A stretch of DNA of 64,000 bases from Pseudovibrio flavus (GTDB lineage Bacteria > Pseudomonadota > Alphaproteobacteria > Rhizobiales > Stappiaceae), in the NCBI RefSeq assembly GCF_009711345.1, contig NZ_SMMA01000052.1, positions 25,169-89,168 of the forward strand, in the 5' to 3' direction. The position numbers and the translations under genes were made by a program. The notes beneath the pieces are model-generated. The model saw nothing but the letters and a program-made list of their open reading frames with translations, searched no databases and was not told where the DNA came from. Numbering within the stretch: position 1 is the stretch's first letter; each line of letters opens with the position of its first letter. This document shows positions 7,937 to 15,622 of this stretch, in pieces.

Positions 7937-9254
7937 CAGCGGTCAGCTTGCTGTCTATGCCTTTCCCGGCCTAGCAACAGCCATTCCAACAATACCTGTA
8001 CTCGTGTTGTTACCGCAGTTTTATGCAACGGCAACAACGCTCACTCTGTCGAGTATTGGTATTGCACTGCTTTTGGCCCGCCTGTTCGACATGGTAACCG
8101 ACCCGCTAGTAGGAACGGTAATCGATGCCGTGCCGACAAGGTGGGGCAAGCGCAAGCCATGGATTATTCTCGGCGGCCTTGTCTGCGCCCCTGCCCTGCT
8201 GCTTTTAGCAACTCCGCCTGAAAGCACGTCGCTATGGCTGTTAACCGGCTATCTTTGCCTTCTCTATGCAGGATGGACGCTGTTTTCCGTGCCTTACAAC
8301 GCACTGGGAGCGGAGCTATCAACGGACGGCTACGAGCGCACGCGCCTTGCATCATCGCGTGAAGGGGCCGTGCTCTGCGGTATTGTCATGGCAAGCGCTT
8401 TGCCGGTGGTACTGACCCAGATCGGGGTTCCATCGACAGACCAGTTTCTAGCAATCTCTTGGATTACCATCTCACTTGGTGCAGCCGCTATCATCTTGCT
8501 GGGTTTCAGGCTGGTAGAGCCAACGAACTATCTGTCGCTGCCCAAGGCCGAAAAAATATGGAAAGTAGAGCAACTGCGCTCTCTCATCCATAACAAGCCC
8601 TTTACCGTCATAATGGCTTGTTGGTTCCTCAATGGCTTGGCTAATGGCACAGGAACAGTCCTGTTCCCTTTCTTTCTTACCGACGTGCTTTTGACCTCGG
8701 AAACCCAGAAGAACCTCCTGATCTTCCTCTATTTCTTTATGGCGATCGTCGGGCTGCCGATTTGGCTCCTACTCAATAAGAGGTTTAATAAGTCCCGCTT
8801 GTGGCTGAGCTCTATCCTGATTGTCTCCGTCACCTTCACAACCGTGCCATTCATGAGCGCAGGTGATGTCGTCCCGTTTGCCATTGTCTGCGTGATAACA
8901 GGATTTTGCCTTGGTGCGGACCTTGCCCTGCCCGCCTCGCTCTTTGCAGACGTGACCGATTGGGACGAGCTACAAAGTAAGCATAACCGGCGCAGTTTCC
9001 TCTATTCGCTATGGACCCTCATAACCAAACTGTCGCTCGCCATCGCCGCAGGCATCTGTCTGCCGCTGATCAGCTTCTGGGGTTTTAAGACGGGGGAAGA
9101 GAACGCACCGGAAACGCTTACAAAACTGGCTATCCTCTACGCGATGGGGCCAGTATGCCTGAAGGTCGGCATATTGTTGATGATGTGGAATTTTCCGATT
9201 GGAAGAAAAGCCCAACGCGCAATACAGAGCAGGCTACGTTACCGAGCACTATAA
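7905..9254 (+). CDS. GPH-family cation:sugar-type symporter (MFS)
   Basis: About 450 residues with 12 hydrophobic segments, matching the glycoside-pentoside-hexuronide:cation symporter family. Typical motifs are ARLFDMVTDPLVG near residue 60 (D-x-x-x-D-P) and ADVTDWDELQSKHNRR near residue 350. I chose ATG 7905, inside the end of the methyltransferase gene, because it gives a normal GPH length. An upstream in-frame start at 7830 would add a non-conserved extension. Homologues in RpoE-ChrR regulons keep this position, so the cargo may be a lipid-related molecule rather than a sugar; that is inference. Confidence 0.82.
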   Translation: MSVSSKSRRLSSGQLAVYAFPGLATAIPTIPVLVLLPQFYATATTLTLSSIGIALLLARLFDMVTDPLVGTVIDAVPTRWGKRKPWIILGGLVCAPALLLLATPPESTSLWLLTGYLCLLYAGWTLFSVPYNALGAELSTDGYERTRLASSREGAVLCGIVMASALPVVLTQIGVPSTDQFLAISWITISLGAAAIILLGFRLVEPTNYLSLPKAEKIWKVEQLRSLIHNKPFTVIMACWFLNGLANGTGTVLFPFFLTDVLLTSETQKNLLIFLYFFMAIVGLPIWLLLNKRFNKSRLWLSSILIVSVTFTTVPFMSAGDVVPFAIVCVITGFCLGADLALPASLFADVTDWDELQSKHNRRSFLYSLWTLITKLSLAIAAGICLPLISFWGFKTGEENAPETLTKLAILYAMGPVCLKVGILLMMWNFPIGRKAQRAIQSRLRYRAL

Positions 9255-9285
9255 AAAAAGGGCCTCTAAATGGAGGCCCTTTTTT
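9254..9285. terminator. Terminator between convergent RpoE-regulon operons
   Basis: AAAAAGGGCCTC / GAGGCCCTTTTT stem with a six-base loop and A/T tracts on both sides. The right arm overlaps the last codons and stop of the NTF2-like gene, so that message carries its terminator partly inside its coding end. Confidence 0.85.
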
Positions 9286-9709
9286 GGATCATGCCGATCA
9301 GAAAACCGATCACAGGGATCTTTTTATAGAAATAGCGTGACGCATCCCAATAGTCGTAATGGGCAACCACACGCCCCTCGTCATTGAACTGAAGCTCAGT
9401 TATTCCGCGCACAGACCAATTGCCCAGCAGCTTTTGCTCGCAGGAGAAATCCCAGCGCATCAAGCACATATCACCAGACCAAGCGAGATCGAGGATTTTG
9501 AAACGCGGGTTTTGAACATCCTCGAACATCTTGGTAACGAGGCGTTCCACTTTATCGCGTCCATGTACATCGTTAAACGGGTCGATGAAGTGAATGTCAT
9601 CGGCGATTAGATCATGAATTTGAAGTACGCTCTCGGGACTAAGCGTATTGAAGTATTCCGCATAACGTTGGGCAGTTTCCTGCTTCTTCTCGATTGCAAC
9701 TGTATTCAT
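9266..9709 (-). CDS. NTF2/SnoaL-like domain protein
   Basis: A 147-residue single-domain protein of the NTF2-like (cone-shaped alpha+beta barrel) superfamily. It has the usual pattern of an N-terminal helix (AQRYAEYFNTLSPESVLQIHDLI), FIDPFND, a central sheet (MRWDFSC) and HYDYWDASRYFYKKIPVIG at the end. The superfamily includes small isomerases, hydratases and binding proteins; no specific activity can be assigned. It overlaps the SDR gene by four bases and is the last gene of the DUF6134-SDR-NTF2 operon, placing it under the predicted RpoE promoter. Confidence 0.82.
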   Translation of the reverse strand: MNTVAIEKKQETAQRYAEYFNTLSPESVLQIHDLIADDIHFIDPFNDVHGRDKVERLVTKMFEDVQNPRFKILDLAWSGDMCLMRWDFSCEQKLLGNWSVRGITELQFNDEGRVVAHYDYWDASRYFYKKIPVIGFLIGMIQKRASI

Positions 9710-10467
9710 TGACTAATTCTCCCGATGGCCTTGAAGTAGAGCGAATAAGGCAGAAGGCGAAGAAAGCGCAGACGGCGCACAAGCGGTGCAGGAAAAGTGA
9801 CTTCAAACTGCTTCTTTGCAAGTCCGTCCAAAGTCGCTTCCGCTGCCTCTTCCGTCTCCATAAGGAATGGCATTTTGAATTCGTTTTTGTCCGTCATAGG
9901 CGTGCGAACGAACCCCGGATTTACAACAGACAGATCAAGACCAAGCTTATCGAAGTCCGGTTTGATGGTTTCACATAGGCTGAGGAGAGCTGCCTTTGTC
10001 GGTCCATAAACGGCTGCCTTGGGTAGACCTCGATAAGCAGTTAAAGACGACACAATGGCCACGTGACCACGCGCACGCTTTTTTAAGACAGGAACAATGG
10101 CATCAAGCGTTGCGACAGCGCCCAAGTAGTTCACTTTGAAATGATGCTCGGCGCTCTCGTAGTTGAGGACTTCGAGCCCCCCGGGAACGTAAGTTCCCGC
10201 GCAGAACACAATCAGTTCTGGAAAATTGTCCACGCCCAAAGTGTCAACAGCCGCACTTACACTCGCTGGATCTGACACATCAAGTGGTAGGGCCGTAAGG
10301 TTAGAGTAGGATTCTGCCATCTGCTCCAGAGGCTCCCGCCGCCGCGCGCTCGCGACGACATCTAGGCCTCTCTTGGCTCCTAGCTCAGCAAGAGCTTGCC
10401 CGATACCGGAACTGGCGCCTATCACCCACATACTCCGCCACGGCAAATTGTTAGTTTGAGCCCCCAT
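9706..10467 (-). CDS. Short-chain dehydrogenase/reductase
   Basis: A 253-residue classical SDR. The cofactor motif GASSGIGQ is near residue 18, the NAG-like motif reads CAGTYVPGG, the catalytic Ser is in IVSSLTAYRG and the Tyr/Lys pair in YGPTKAA. The C-terminus has basic/hydrophobic stretches (PAPLVRRLRFLRLLPYSLYFKAI) that could touch membrane. An SDR lies in the equivalent RpoE-regulated gene set of R. sphaeroides. Its substrate here may be an oxidised lipid, but that is inference. The start has GAGG four to five bases upstream and follows the DUF6134 stop by six bases. Confidence 0.88.
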   Translation of the reverse strand: MGAQTNNLPWRSMWVIGASSGIGQALAELGAKRGLDVVASARRREPLEQMAESYSNLTALPLDVSDPASVSAAVDTLGVDNFPELIVFCAGTYVPGGLEVLNYESAEHHFKVNYLGAVATLDAIVPVLKKRARGHVAIVSSLTAYRGLPKAAVYGPTKAALLSLCETIKPDFDKLGLDLSVVNPGFVRTPMTDKNEFKMPFLMETEEAAEATLDGLAKKQFEVTFPAPLVRRLRFLRLLPYSLYFKAIGRISQ

Positions 10468-10473
10468 CTAACC

Positions 10474-11112
10474 TCAACACCTAAAGAAGATTGTCGAACC
10501 ATCCTGCGCTTTGAAACGAAGACCTACCCAGCGCCCGGAACGATCATACCAAGATTCTGTATCTCTAATCTGTCCTGAATAAACGTAGCGTGTTGCTTTA
10601 ATACTACCCTTTCGGCATTCAAGCGTTTCCGTGCCCGCTTTGCGAATACGAACGGAGTTCACATTGCCTGTAAGGGTATTGAGCACCTTACCTTGACGCA
10701 GGACCGCTGCGTTCCAGTGGTTACTTGGGAAGATGGCTCCACTAACACTCTGGTTTTTGCCACCCGACTTCCACGAAAAGGTCTTGCCGTTTCTTTTGCC
10801 TTGCAGACTGCGTTTCTTGCCATTGTCGTTGACCGACACTTTCAGTGCCTCCAACTCGTTACCGCGCCACGCCTCATCGGCACGATATGTAAATCTGTAG
10901 ACAGGAACGCCTAACAAACGCACACGGATATCCATTTTAGCGTCTACGTTCAGCGTCCCTCCGGAACTGCGGAAAGAAGTGGTGTAGGTACCGACAGCCT
11001 TGCCGTTTCTTTCAACGGAAAAACTAATGTTTCCCGGACGGCTTTCCGCCATCTGTACTGGGAGTGCAAACATACTGGTCGCAAAAGCTGCTGCAAAAAC
11101 ACGTGTTCCCAT
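10474..11112 (-). CDS. DUF6134 family exported protein
   Basis: A 212-residue protein beginning MGTRVFAAAFATSMFALPVQMAES, a signal peptide that would be cut near residue 24. The rest is beta-rich (FSVERNGKAVGTYTTSF, YRADEAWRGNELEAL) and resembles the DUF6134/DUF3108-like periplasmic proteins of unknown function. I start at ATG 11112 because GGAGAGGAGA lies just upstream; the open frame could extend to 11211 but without a ribosome site. It is the first gene of the operon with SDR and NTF2-like genes, just behind a predicted RpoE promoter. A lipid-binding role in the envelope would fit but is not shown. Confidence 0.75.
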   Translation of the reverse strand: MGTRVFAAAFATSMFALPVQMAESRPGNISFSVERNGKAVGTYTTSFRSSGGTLNVDAKMDIRVRLLGVPVYRFTYRADEAWRGNELEALKVSVNDNGKKRSLQGKRNGKTFSWKSGGKNQSVSGAIFPSNHWNAAVLRQGKVLNTLTGNVNSVRIRKAGTETLECRKGSIKATRYVYSGQIRDTESWYDRSGRWVGLRFKAQDGSTIFFRC

Positions 11113-11140
11113 TGTTCTTCTCTCCTCTCCGTTCTGTTGA

Positions 11141-11170
11141 AACCTACGAGAGGCAGGCTGCAACGGATCA
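11141..11170 (-). promoter_or_regulatory. Predicted RpoE-dependent promoter of the DUF6134-SDR-NTF2 operon
   Basis: Minus-strand TGATCC (11165-11170), an 18-base spacer and TAGGTT (11141-11146), about 30 bases before the ATG at 11112. This is the third TGATCC-N18-TA copy in the locus. Confidence 0.62.
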
Positions 11171-11194
11171 GCGAAAGAGCGTTCAAGCAGACAA

Positions 11195-11224
11195 GAAAAA
11201 AGGGCCACCAACAGGAGACCCTTT
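11195..11224 (-). terminator. Terminator of the pst operon
   Basis: On the minus strand AAAGGGTCTCC / GGTGGCCCTTT form an imperfect 11-base stem with a TGTT loop, followed by six T. It lies about 27 bases past pstB, so the operon seems to end there. Confidence 0.75.
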
Positions 11225-11251
11225 GTGTTTTCATAGGTTCAAAGCCATCCC

Positions 11252-12097
11252 TTAACTGAACTCACCGCGAATGTATTTGCGGGTCAGTTCCTGCTTCGGA
11301 TCTTCAAAGAGTTCTTCTGTCTTGCCCATTTCAACGAGGTAGCCGCAGCGCTCACCATCGGAGATATCAACGGAGAAGAATGCTGTCGTATCAGCAACGC
11401 GCTGTGCCTGTTGCATGTTGTGGGTCACGATAGCAACGGTGTAGTGCTTCTTAAGCTCGTGCATGAGCTTCTCAACTTTGCGCGTCGCAATCGGATCAAG
11501 AGCAGAGCACGGCTCGTCCATCAACAGGACAGTCGGGTTTGGCGCAATCGCACGAGCAATGCACAAACGCTGCTGCTGGCCGCCGGAAAGCGCAAGACCG
11601 CTGGAGTGAAGTTTATCCTTCACCTCATCCCAGAGCGCAGCTTCGCGAAGAGCTTCTTCCACGCGCTGGTTCACATCGCCCTTGAAGCGGTTGATTTTCA
11701 GGCCGAACGCAACGTTATCGTAGATACTCATAGCAAACGGATTTGGTTGCTGGAACACCATACCGATGTGACGACGAACAACCACCGGATCGATAGCCGG
11801 ATCATAAATATCCTGACCCATGAAATGCACATGGCCCTTCATTTTGAAGGTAGGGATCAGGTCATTCATCCGGTTCAAGCTTCGCAGCACGGTGGACTTA
11901 CCGCAGCCGGACGGGCCAATAAAGCCGGTGATCTCGCCTTTGCGGATCGGCACGTGGCTCTGGCGCACAGCGCGGAACTTGCCGTAGTAAATGGCCTCGA
12001 TGTTCGCATCGATAGCAATCTGGTTTTCTTCGGTCGGTACGCCAGTGGTCTGTTCCATGGCATCAAGTGGTGTCGTCTTGGTCATGTTATTCTTCAC
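11252..12097 (-). CDS. pstB: Phosphate ABC transporter ATP-binding protein PstB
   Basis: A 281-residue ATPase of the high-affinity phosphate importer. Walker [10 protein letters not shown] is at residues 61-69, the Q-loop is QQPNPF, the signature LSGGQQQR is near 170 and Walker B LLMDEP near 191, followed by the H-loop IVTHN. PstB drives phosphate import through PstC/PstA and in many bacteria signals Pi status to PhoR via PhoU. GTG at 12097 starts the longest frame; ATG at 12085 is equally plausible. It follows pstA by six bases. No phoU follows, which is unusual. Confidence 0.95.
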   Translation of the reverse strand: MKNNMTKTTPLDAMEQTTGVPTEENQIAIDANIEAIYYGKFRAVRQSHVPIRKGEITGFIGPSGCGKSTVLRSLNRMNDLIPTFKMKGHVHFMGQDIYDPAIDPVVVRRHIGMVFQQPNPFAMSIYDNVAFGLKINRFKGDVNQRVEEALREAALWDEVKDKLHSSGLALSGGQQQRLCIARAIAPNPTVLLMDEPCSALDPIATRKVEKLMHELKKHYTVAIVTHNMQQAQRVADTTAFFSVDISDGERCGYLVEMGKTEELFEDPKQELTRKYIRGEFS

Positions 12098-12103
12098 GAT
12101 CGC

Positions 12104-13012
12104 CTAGTACTTTGGCCGGCCCAGAATTCGGCTGAGGATATTGAAGGTAAATACAATCAGCACCAGAACAAGCGAGGCAGCCCAAGCCAGTTCAATCTGA
12201 TTAGGGAATGGCATTCCCGAGAAGTTGTAGATCAGGATGGACAGCGAGGCTGTCGGCTCCATGAGACCGCGCATCCAGTAGTTACTAAAGAGCGCGGTAA
12301 ACAGAAGCGGAGCAGATTCACCGGCAGCGCGAGCGATGCCAAGCATGATACCGGTCAAAATTGAAGGCAGACTTGCAGGAAGAACGACCTTCAAAATCAC
12401 CTGCGTATGGGTACAGCCCATTCCGTAAGCCGCATCTTTCATGCGCTTTGGCACCATAGCAACAGCCTGTTCAGCAGTTAGCAGAACGATAGGCAACATC
12501 AGGATGGAAAGCGCCACACCACCTGCAAGCGCGGAGTAGGTCTTGAGGCCAACGACAAGCCAAGCATAGGTGAACACACCGGCAAGAATGGACGGGAAGC
12601 CGGACATTACCTTACCGATGAAGCGAACCACCTTTGCGGTCTTGCTCTTAGGAGCCATTGCACCGGTTAACACACCGCCGCAAATTCCAAGCGGAACAGC
12701 GATAACGCAAGCAACACCAACCATAACGATGGTGCCAACAATTGCGTTACCAAAGCCGCCGCCCTGCATAAAGCCAGCCGGAGGAAGCTGGGTAAACAGA
12801 TCAAGACTGAGACGTGCTCCACCTTTGGTGATCAGCATATAAAGAACTGAGAACAGCGGAATGGCGCCAATGGCTGCTATACCCCAAAGCCCAAGCGTGA
12901 AGAGCGTATCGAGAAATGAACGGCGCTCCATACGCTTTCTGCGCAGATCAGGAATAATCGCGGCGTTTATTTCGCCGGTAGCGGTCATTGGAAGTGTTTC
13001 ACTCGCACCCAT
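12104..13012 (-). CDS. pstA: Phosphate ABC transporter permease PstA
   Basis: A 302-residue inner-membrane permease with about six membrane segments. The EAA-type loop (KDAAYGMGCTHTQVILKVVLPASLPSI) contacts PstB. The N-terminal cytoplasmic stretch of about 30 residues is polar and basic (RKRMERR). The start codon overlaps the pstC stop in TAATG, indicating coupled translation. Confidence 0.95.
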   Translation of the reverse strand: MGASETLPMTATGEINAAIIPDLRRKRMERRSFLDTLFTLGLWGIAAIGAIPLFSVLYMLITKGGARLSLDLFTQLPPAGFMQGGGFGNAIVGTIVMVGVACVIAVPLGICGGVLTGAMAPKSKTAKVVRFIGKVMSGFPSILAGVFTYAWLVVGLKTYSALAGGVALSILMLPIVLLTAEQAVAMVPKRMKDAAYGMGCTHTQVILKVVLPASLPSILTGIMLGIARAAGESAPLLFTALFSNYWMRGLMEPTASLSILIYNFSGMPFPNQIELAWAASLVLVLIVFTFNILSRILGRPKY

Positions 13013-13983
13013 TAGATCGCCTCCTGCCGTTTGGAGCGGGACATTATGAATGCGCCCAAAGCGTTCACACCAACGGTGATGATGAGAAGAGCTACTGCTG
13101 CATACATCAGCGCAGATACTTCGACAGCACCAGCCTCAGGGAAGTTGGAAGCCAAGAGCGAAGCCAAAGTTTTTGCAGGAGAGAACAGAGAAAGGCTGAT
13201 CTGGTTCGCGTTACCAATCAACATTGCCAGAGCCATGGTTTCGCCAAGCGCACGGCCAAAACCAAGCACCAAAGCGCCCATGATGCCGTTTGCAGCTGTT
13301 GGCAGCATCACCAGCATAATCGCTTCACGGCGGGTAGTGCCCATGCCGTAAGCGGCTTCCTTAACTTTGTAAGGGATCTGCTTGAAAGCATCCTGAGAAA
13401 TAGCCGCCACGGTTGGCAGGATCATGATAGCCAGAACGATTACTGCAGGTGCCAGACCAGGACCCGACAGCTTGGTGCCGAAGAACGGGATAAAGCCGAA
13501 GTGCTCGTTTAGCCAGCTTGCGACAGGGCGAAGCGCCGGAATAACGACATAGATACCCCAAAGGCCGTAGACAACAGATGGGATAGCAGCGAGCAGCTGG
13601 ATAATGCTACGAAACACCTGCGCGACGCGGTGGTTCAAGTAGCCTTGGGTGAAGAAAATCGCAATGGAAACGCCAAAAAAGCCACCCAGCAGCAACGCTA
13701 GAAGGGAGCTATAGAGCGTACCCCAAATCTCGGCGAGGATACCGAACTCGTTCCGTGCAACATCCCATGTCGTACTCACGAAAAAGCCCAGACCGTTATC
13801 CTTCATAGCAGGAACGGCGGCACTACCGATTTCGAAGATGATATAGAGGCCCAGTGAAATGACGATGCCGCCAGCTGCAAAGGTCAGCCAGCGAAAACCA
13901 CGGTCACACAGAATCTCAAGAAAACTTGGGGCACAAGGTTCGCCACTGCCACCTTGCTCCGCACAGAACGGATCGAGTTTCAT
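13012..13983 (-). CDS. pstC: Phosphate ABC transporter permease PstC
   Basis: A 323-residue inner-membrane permease partner of PstA. Six hydrophobic helices are visible. The coupling loop reads KVKEAAYGMGTTRREAIMLVMLPTA near residue 215. The N-terminus carries an unusual Cys- and Gly-rich cytoplasmic stretch (CAEQGGSGEPCAPSFLEILCD). It lies about 85 bases after pstS in the same operon. Confidence 0.95.
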   Translation of the reverse strand: MKLDPFCAEQGGSGEPCAPSFLEILCDRGFRWLTFAAGGIVISLGLYIIFEIGSAAVPAMKDNGLGFFVSTTWDVARNEFGILAEIWGTLYSSLLALLLGGFFGVSIAIFFTQGYLNHRVAQVFRSIIQLLAAIPSVVYGLWGIYVVIPALRPVASWLNEHFGFIPFFGTKLSGPGLAPAVIVLAIMILPTVAAISQDAFKQIPYKVKEAAYGMGTTRREAIMLVMLPTAANGIMGALVLGFGRALGETMALAMLIGNANQISLSLFSPAKTLASLLASNFPEAGAVEVSALMYAAVALLIITVGVNALGAFIMSRSKRQEAI

Positions 13984-14069
13984 TATTCTCTTTGAGTTTG
14001 GCAGGCACTTTGCCTGTTCGGTTTGGGCTAAGAGGGGAAGGAGAACGTCTCCTCCCCCATTTTCATCGC

Positions 14070-15098
14070 TTACTTGATGCGCTTAACTTCTTCGCGGATA
14101 CGCTCGATAATCACTTCAGGAAGTGGGATGTATCCAAGATCGGGCGCGATCTTCTGGCCATCGGTCAGGCCGTATTCGATCACAGCACGAGCCAACTCGG
14201 CTTTCTTCGGATCATCGTATTTTTCGTAGAAGAGCAGCCAAGTGAAAGTTGCAATCGGGTAAGCGTCGTCACCGTTTGCATCATCAATCCAGATGCGCAG
14301 GTCGTCGCTTGAAAGGTCTGCACCAGCAAGGGCTGCCATGCCAGAGGTCTCATTCGGTTGAATGAACTTGCCAGCTTTGTTTTCAAGCGCAGCCGTTGGC
14401 GTACCGGTCAGCTTTGCATAGCCATATTCGATGTAACCGATGGCACCCGGGGTCTGCATGACCATTGCTGTAATGCCATCGTTCTTAGGCGCAGCTACAA
14501 AACGCTCGCTTTGCGGCCACTGAACAGTGGTACCAATGCCAACGTTTTCCTTGAACTCAGGGTCGATAGCAGAAAGGTGACGGGTGAAAACATAGGTGGT
14601 ACCGGAGCTGTCAGAACGGCGGATCACGATGATCGGCTCGTCTGGCAGGTCAACACCTTCGTTGGTCGCTGCAATTGCCGGATCATTCCAGCGTTCAATC
14701 TCACCGGCAAAGATACCGGAATAAGCTTCGCGGGAAAGGCGCAGTTCTTGAATGCCTTCAAGGTTGAAAGCAAGAACGATCTCACCAGCAGTCATCGGCA
14801 GAGCAACAACACCGCGGCTAACCTTTACAATGTCCTCATCGGAGATGCCAGCATCGGAACCGGCAAAATCCACGGTACCGTTGATGAGGTCCTGAATACC
14901 AGCGCCGGAACCCTTGGACTGATAGTCAACAGAAGCATCAGGCGTTTTCGCGCTGAAGTCCTGAAACCAGGTGGAATAGATAGGAAATGGAAAGCTCGCG
15001 CCTGAACCGTTCAGACGGGTTTCTGCATGGGCGACGCTTGCGGTCGTTGCCACAACACAGGCGGCAACAAGGGCTTTGATGGACTTTCCAAAAGACAT
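14070..15098 (-). CDS. pstS: Phosphate-binding periplasmic protein PstS
   Basis: A 342-residue binding protein with a signal peptide (cut after AHA at about residue 25). The phosphate-contacting motifs are intact: GSGASFP at 31-37, GSDAG with Asp82, and RRSDSSGT with Arg161 and the SGT loop at 165-167. It delivers Pi to PstCA. It is the first gene of pstSCAB and has a Pho box about 93 bases upstream, so PhoB control under phosphate starvation is expected. Confidence 0.95.
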   Translation of the reverse strand: MSFGKSIKALVAACVVATTASVAHAETRLNGSGASFPFPIYSTWFQDFSAKTPDASVDYQSKGSGAGIQDLINGTVDFAGSDAGISDEDIVKVSRGVVALPMTAGEIVLAFNLEGIQELRLSREAYSGIFAGEIERWNDPAIAATNEGVDLPDEPIIVIRRSDSSGTTYVFTRHLSAIDPEFKENVGIGTTVQWPQSERFVAAPKNDGITAMVMQTPGAIGYIEYGYAKLTGTPTAALENKAGKFIQPNETSGMAALAGADLSSDDLRIWIDDANGDDAYPIATFTWLLFYEKYDDPKKAELARAVIEYGLTDGQKIAPDLGYIPLPEVIIERIREEVKRIK

Positions 15099-15190
15099 AC
15101 GAGATCAACTCCACGACACAGTTTTTGTTCGTTCGTTTGTCCCAACGCTTTTCTTGCTGGCGTTGGATGGCGCCGATTTAGTGAGCTTTC

Positions 15191-15208
15191 ATGACAGTTT
15201 GATAACAA
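15191..15208 (-). promoter_or_regulatory. Pho box upstream of pstS
   Basis: Minus strand reads TTGTTATCAAACTGTCAT: two seven-base repeats separated by four bases, against the PhoB consensus CTGTCAT-N4-CTGTCAT. The proximal repeat is perfect and the distal one matches at five of seven positions. Confidence 0.75.
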
Positions 15209-15494
15209 ACAGCCAGCGCGCACCAAGACCTAGTATTTGCACTAGGATGCCATAGTTTTTATACACATACGCCATAAACTTGAGGTCGCCCTTAACCCCT
15301 CAACTAAGGCAATGAAAAATATAGGATTTTTCAAAATCAGGTTAACCACCCACCACAACCAATGCTCGATTTGAATTGTTTTGCCTTACCCTATGTTTCT
15401 GTTTTTGTAGTGCTGTAAGGCTCGTCGTTTGAGGAACAGGACTAAAATGGCGAAAACAGTTTTCTTTCATCGCAGAAAACGATAAGCAGGCCAC

Positions 15495-15600
15495 AAATGG
15501 CCGCCACCAGATGCCAAAGCATCGGCCATTTCATAATCCAGTCATCAACAAACGATCAAAGCATCATATGGGCATATGATCTCTCTCGGGTGCGCTTGCG
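15495..15600 (+). promoter_or_regulatory. Strongly folded 5' leader of mgtE
   Basis: Three consecutive hairpins precede mgtE. First, AAATGGCC (15495-15502) pairs with GGCCATTT (15524-15531), enclosing GATGC/GCATC around a CAAA loop, with a seven-base one-sided bulge. Second, ATCATATG (15563-15570) pairs with CATATGAT (15573-15580). Third, GGTGC and GCGCC pair around GCTT near 15589-15602. No M-box core is recognisable. The rest of the pstS-mgtE gap (15209-15622) shows only the Pho box and A/T-rich DNA. Confidence 0.45.
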
Positions 15601-15622
15601 CCTGAAATGCCAGGAGAGGCAC

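Noticed and set aside
15209..15622. M-box or other known Mg2+ riboswitch before mgtE
   Set aside because: I cannot find the conserved core; only unassigned hairpins are seen.
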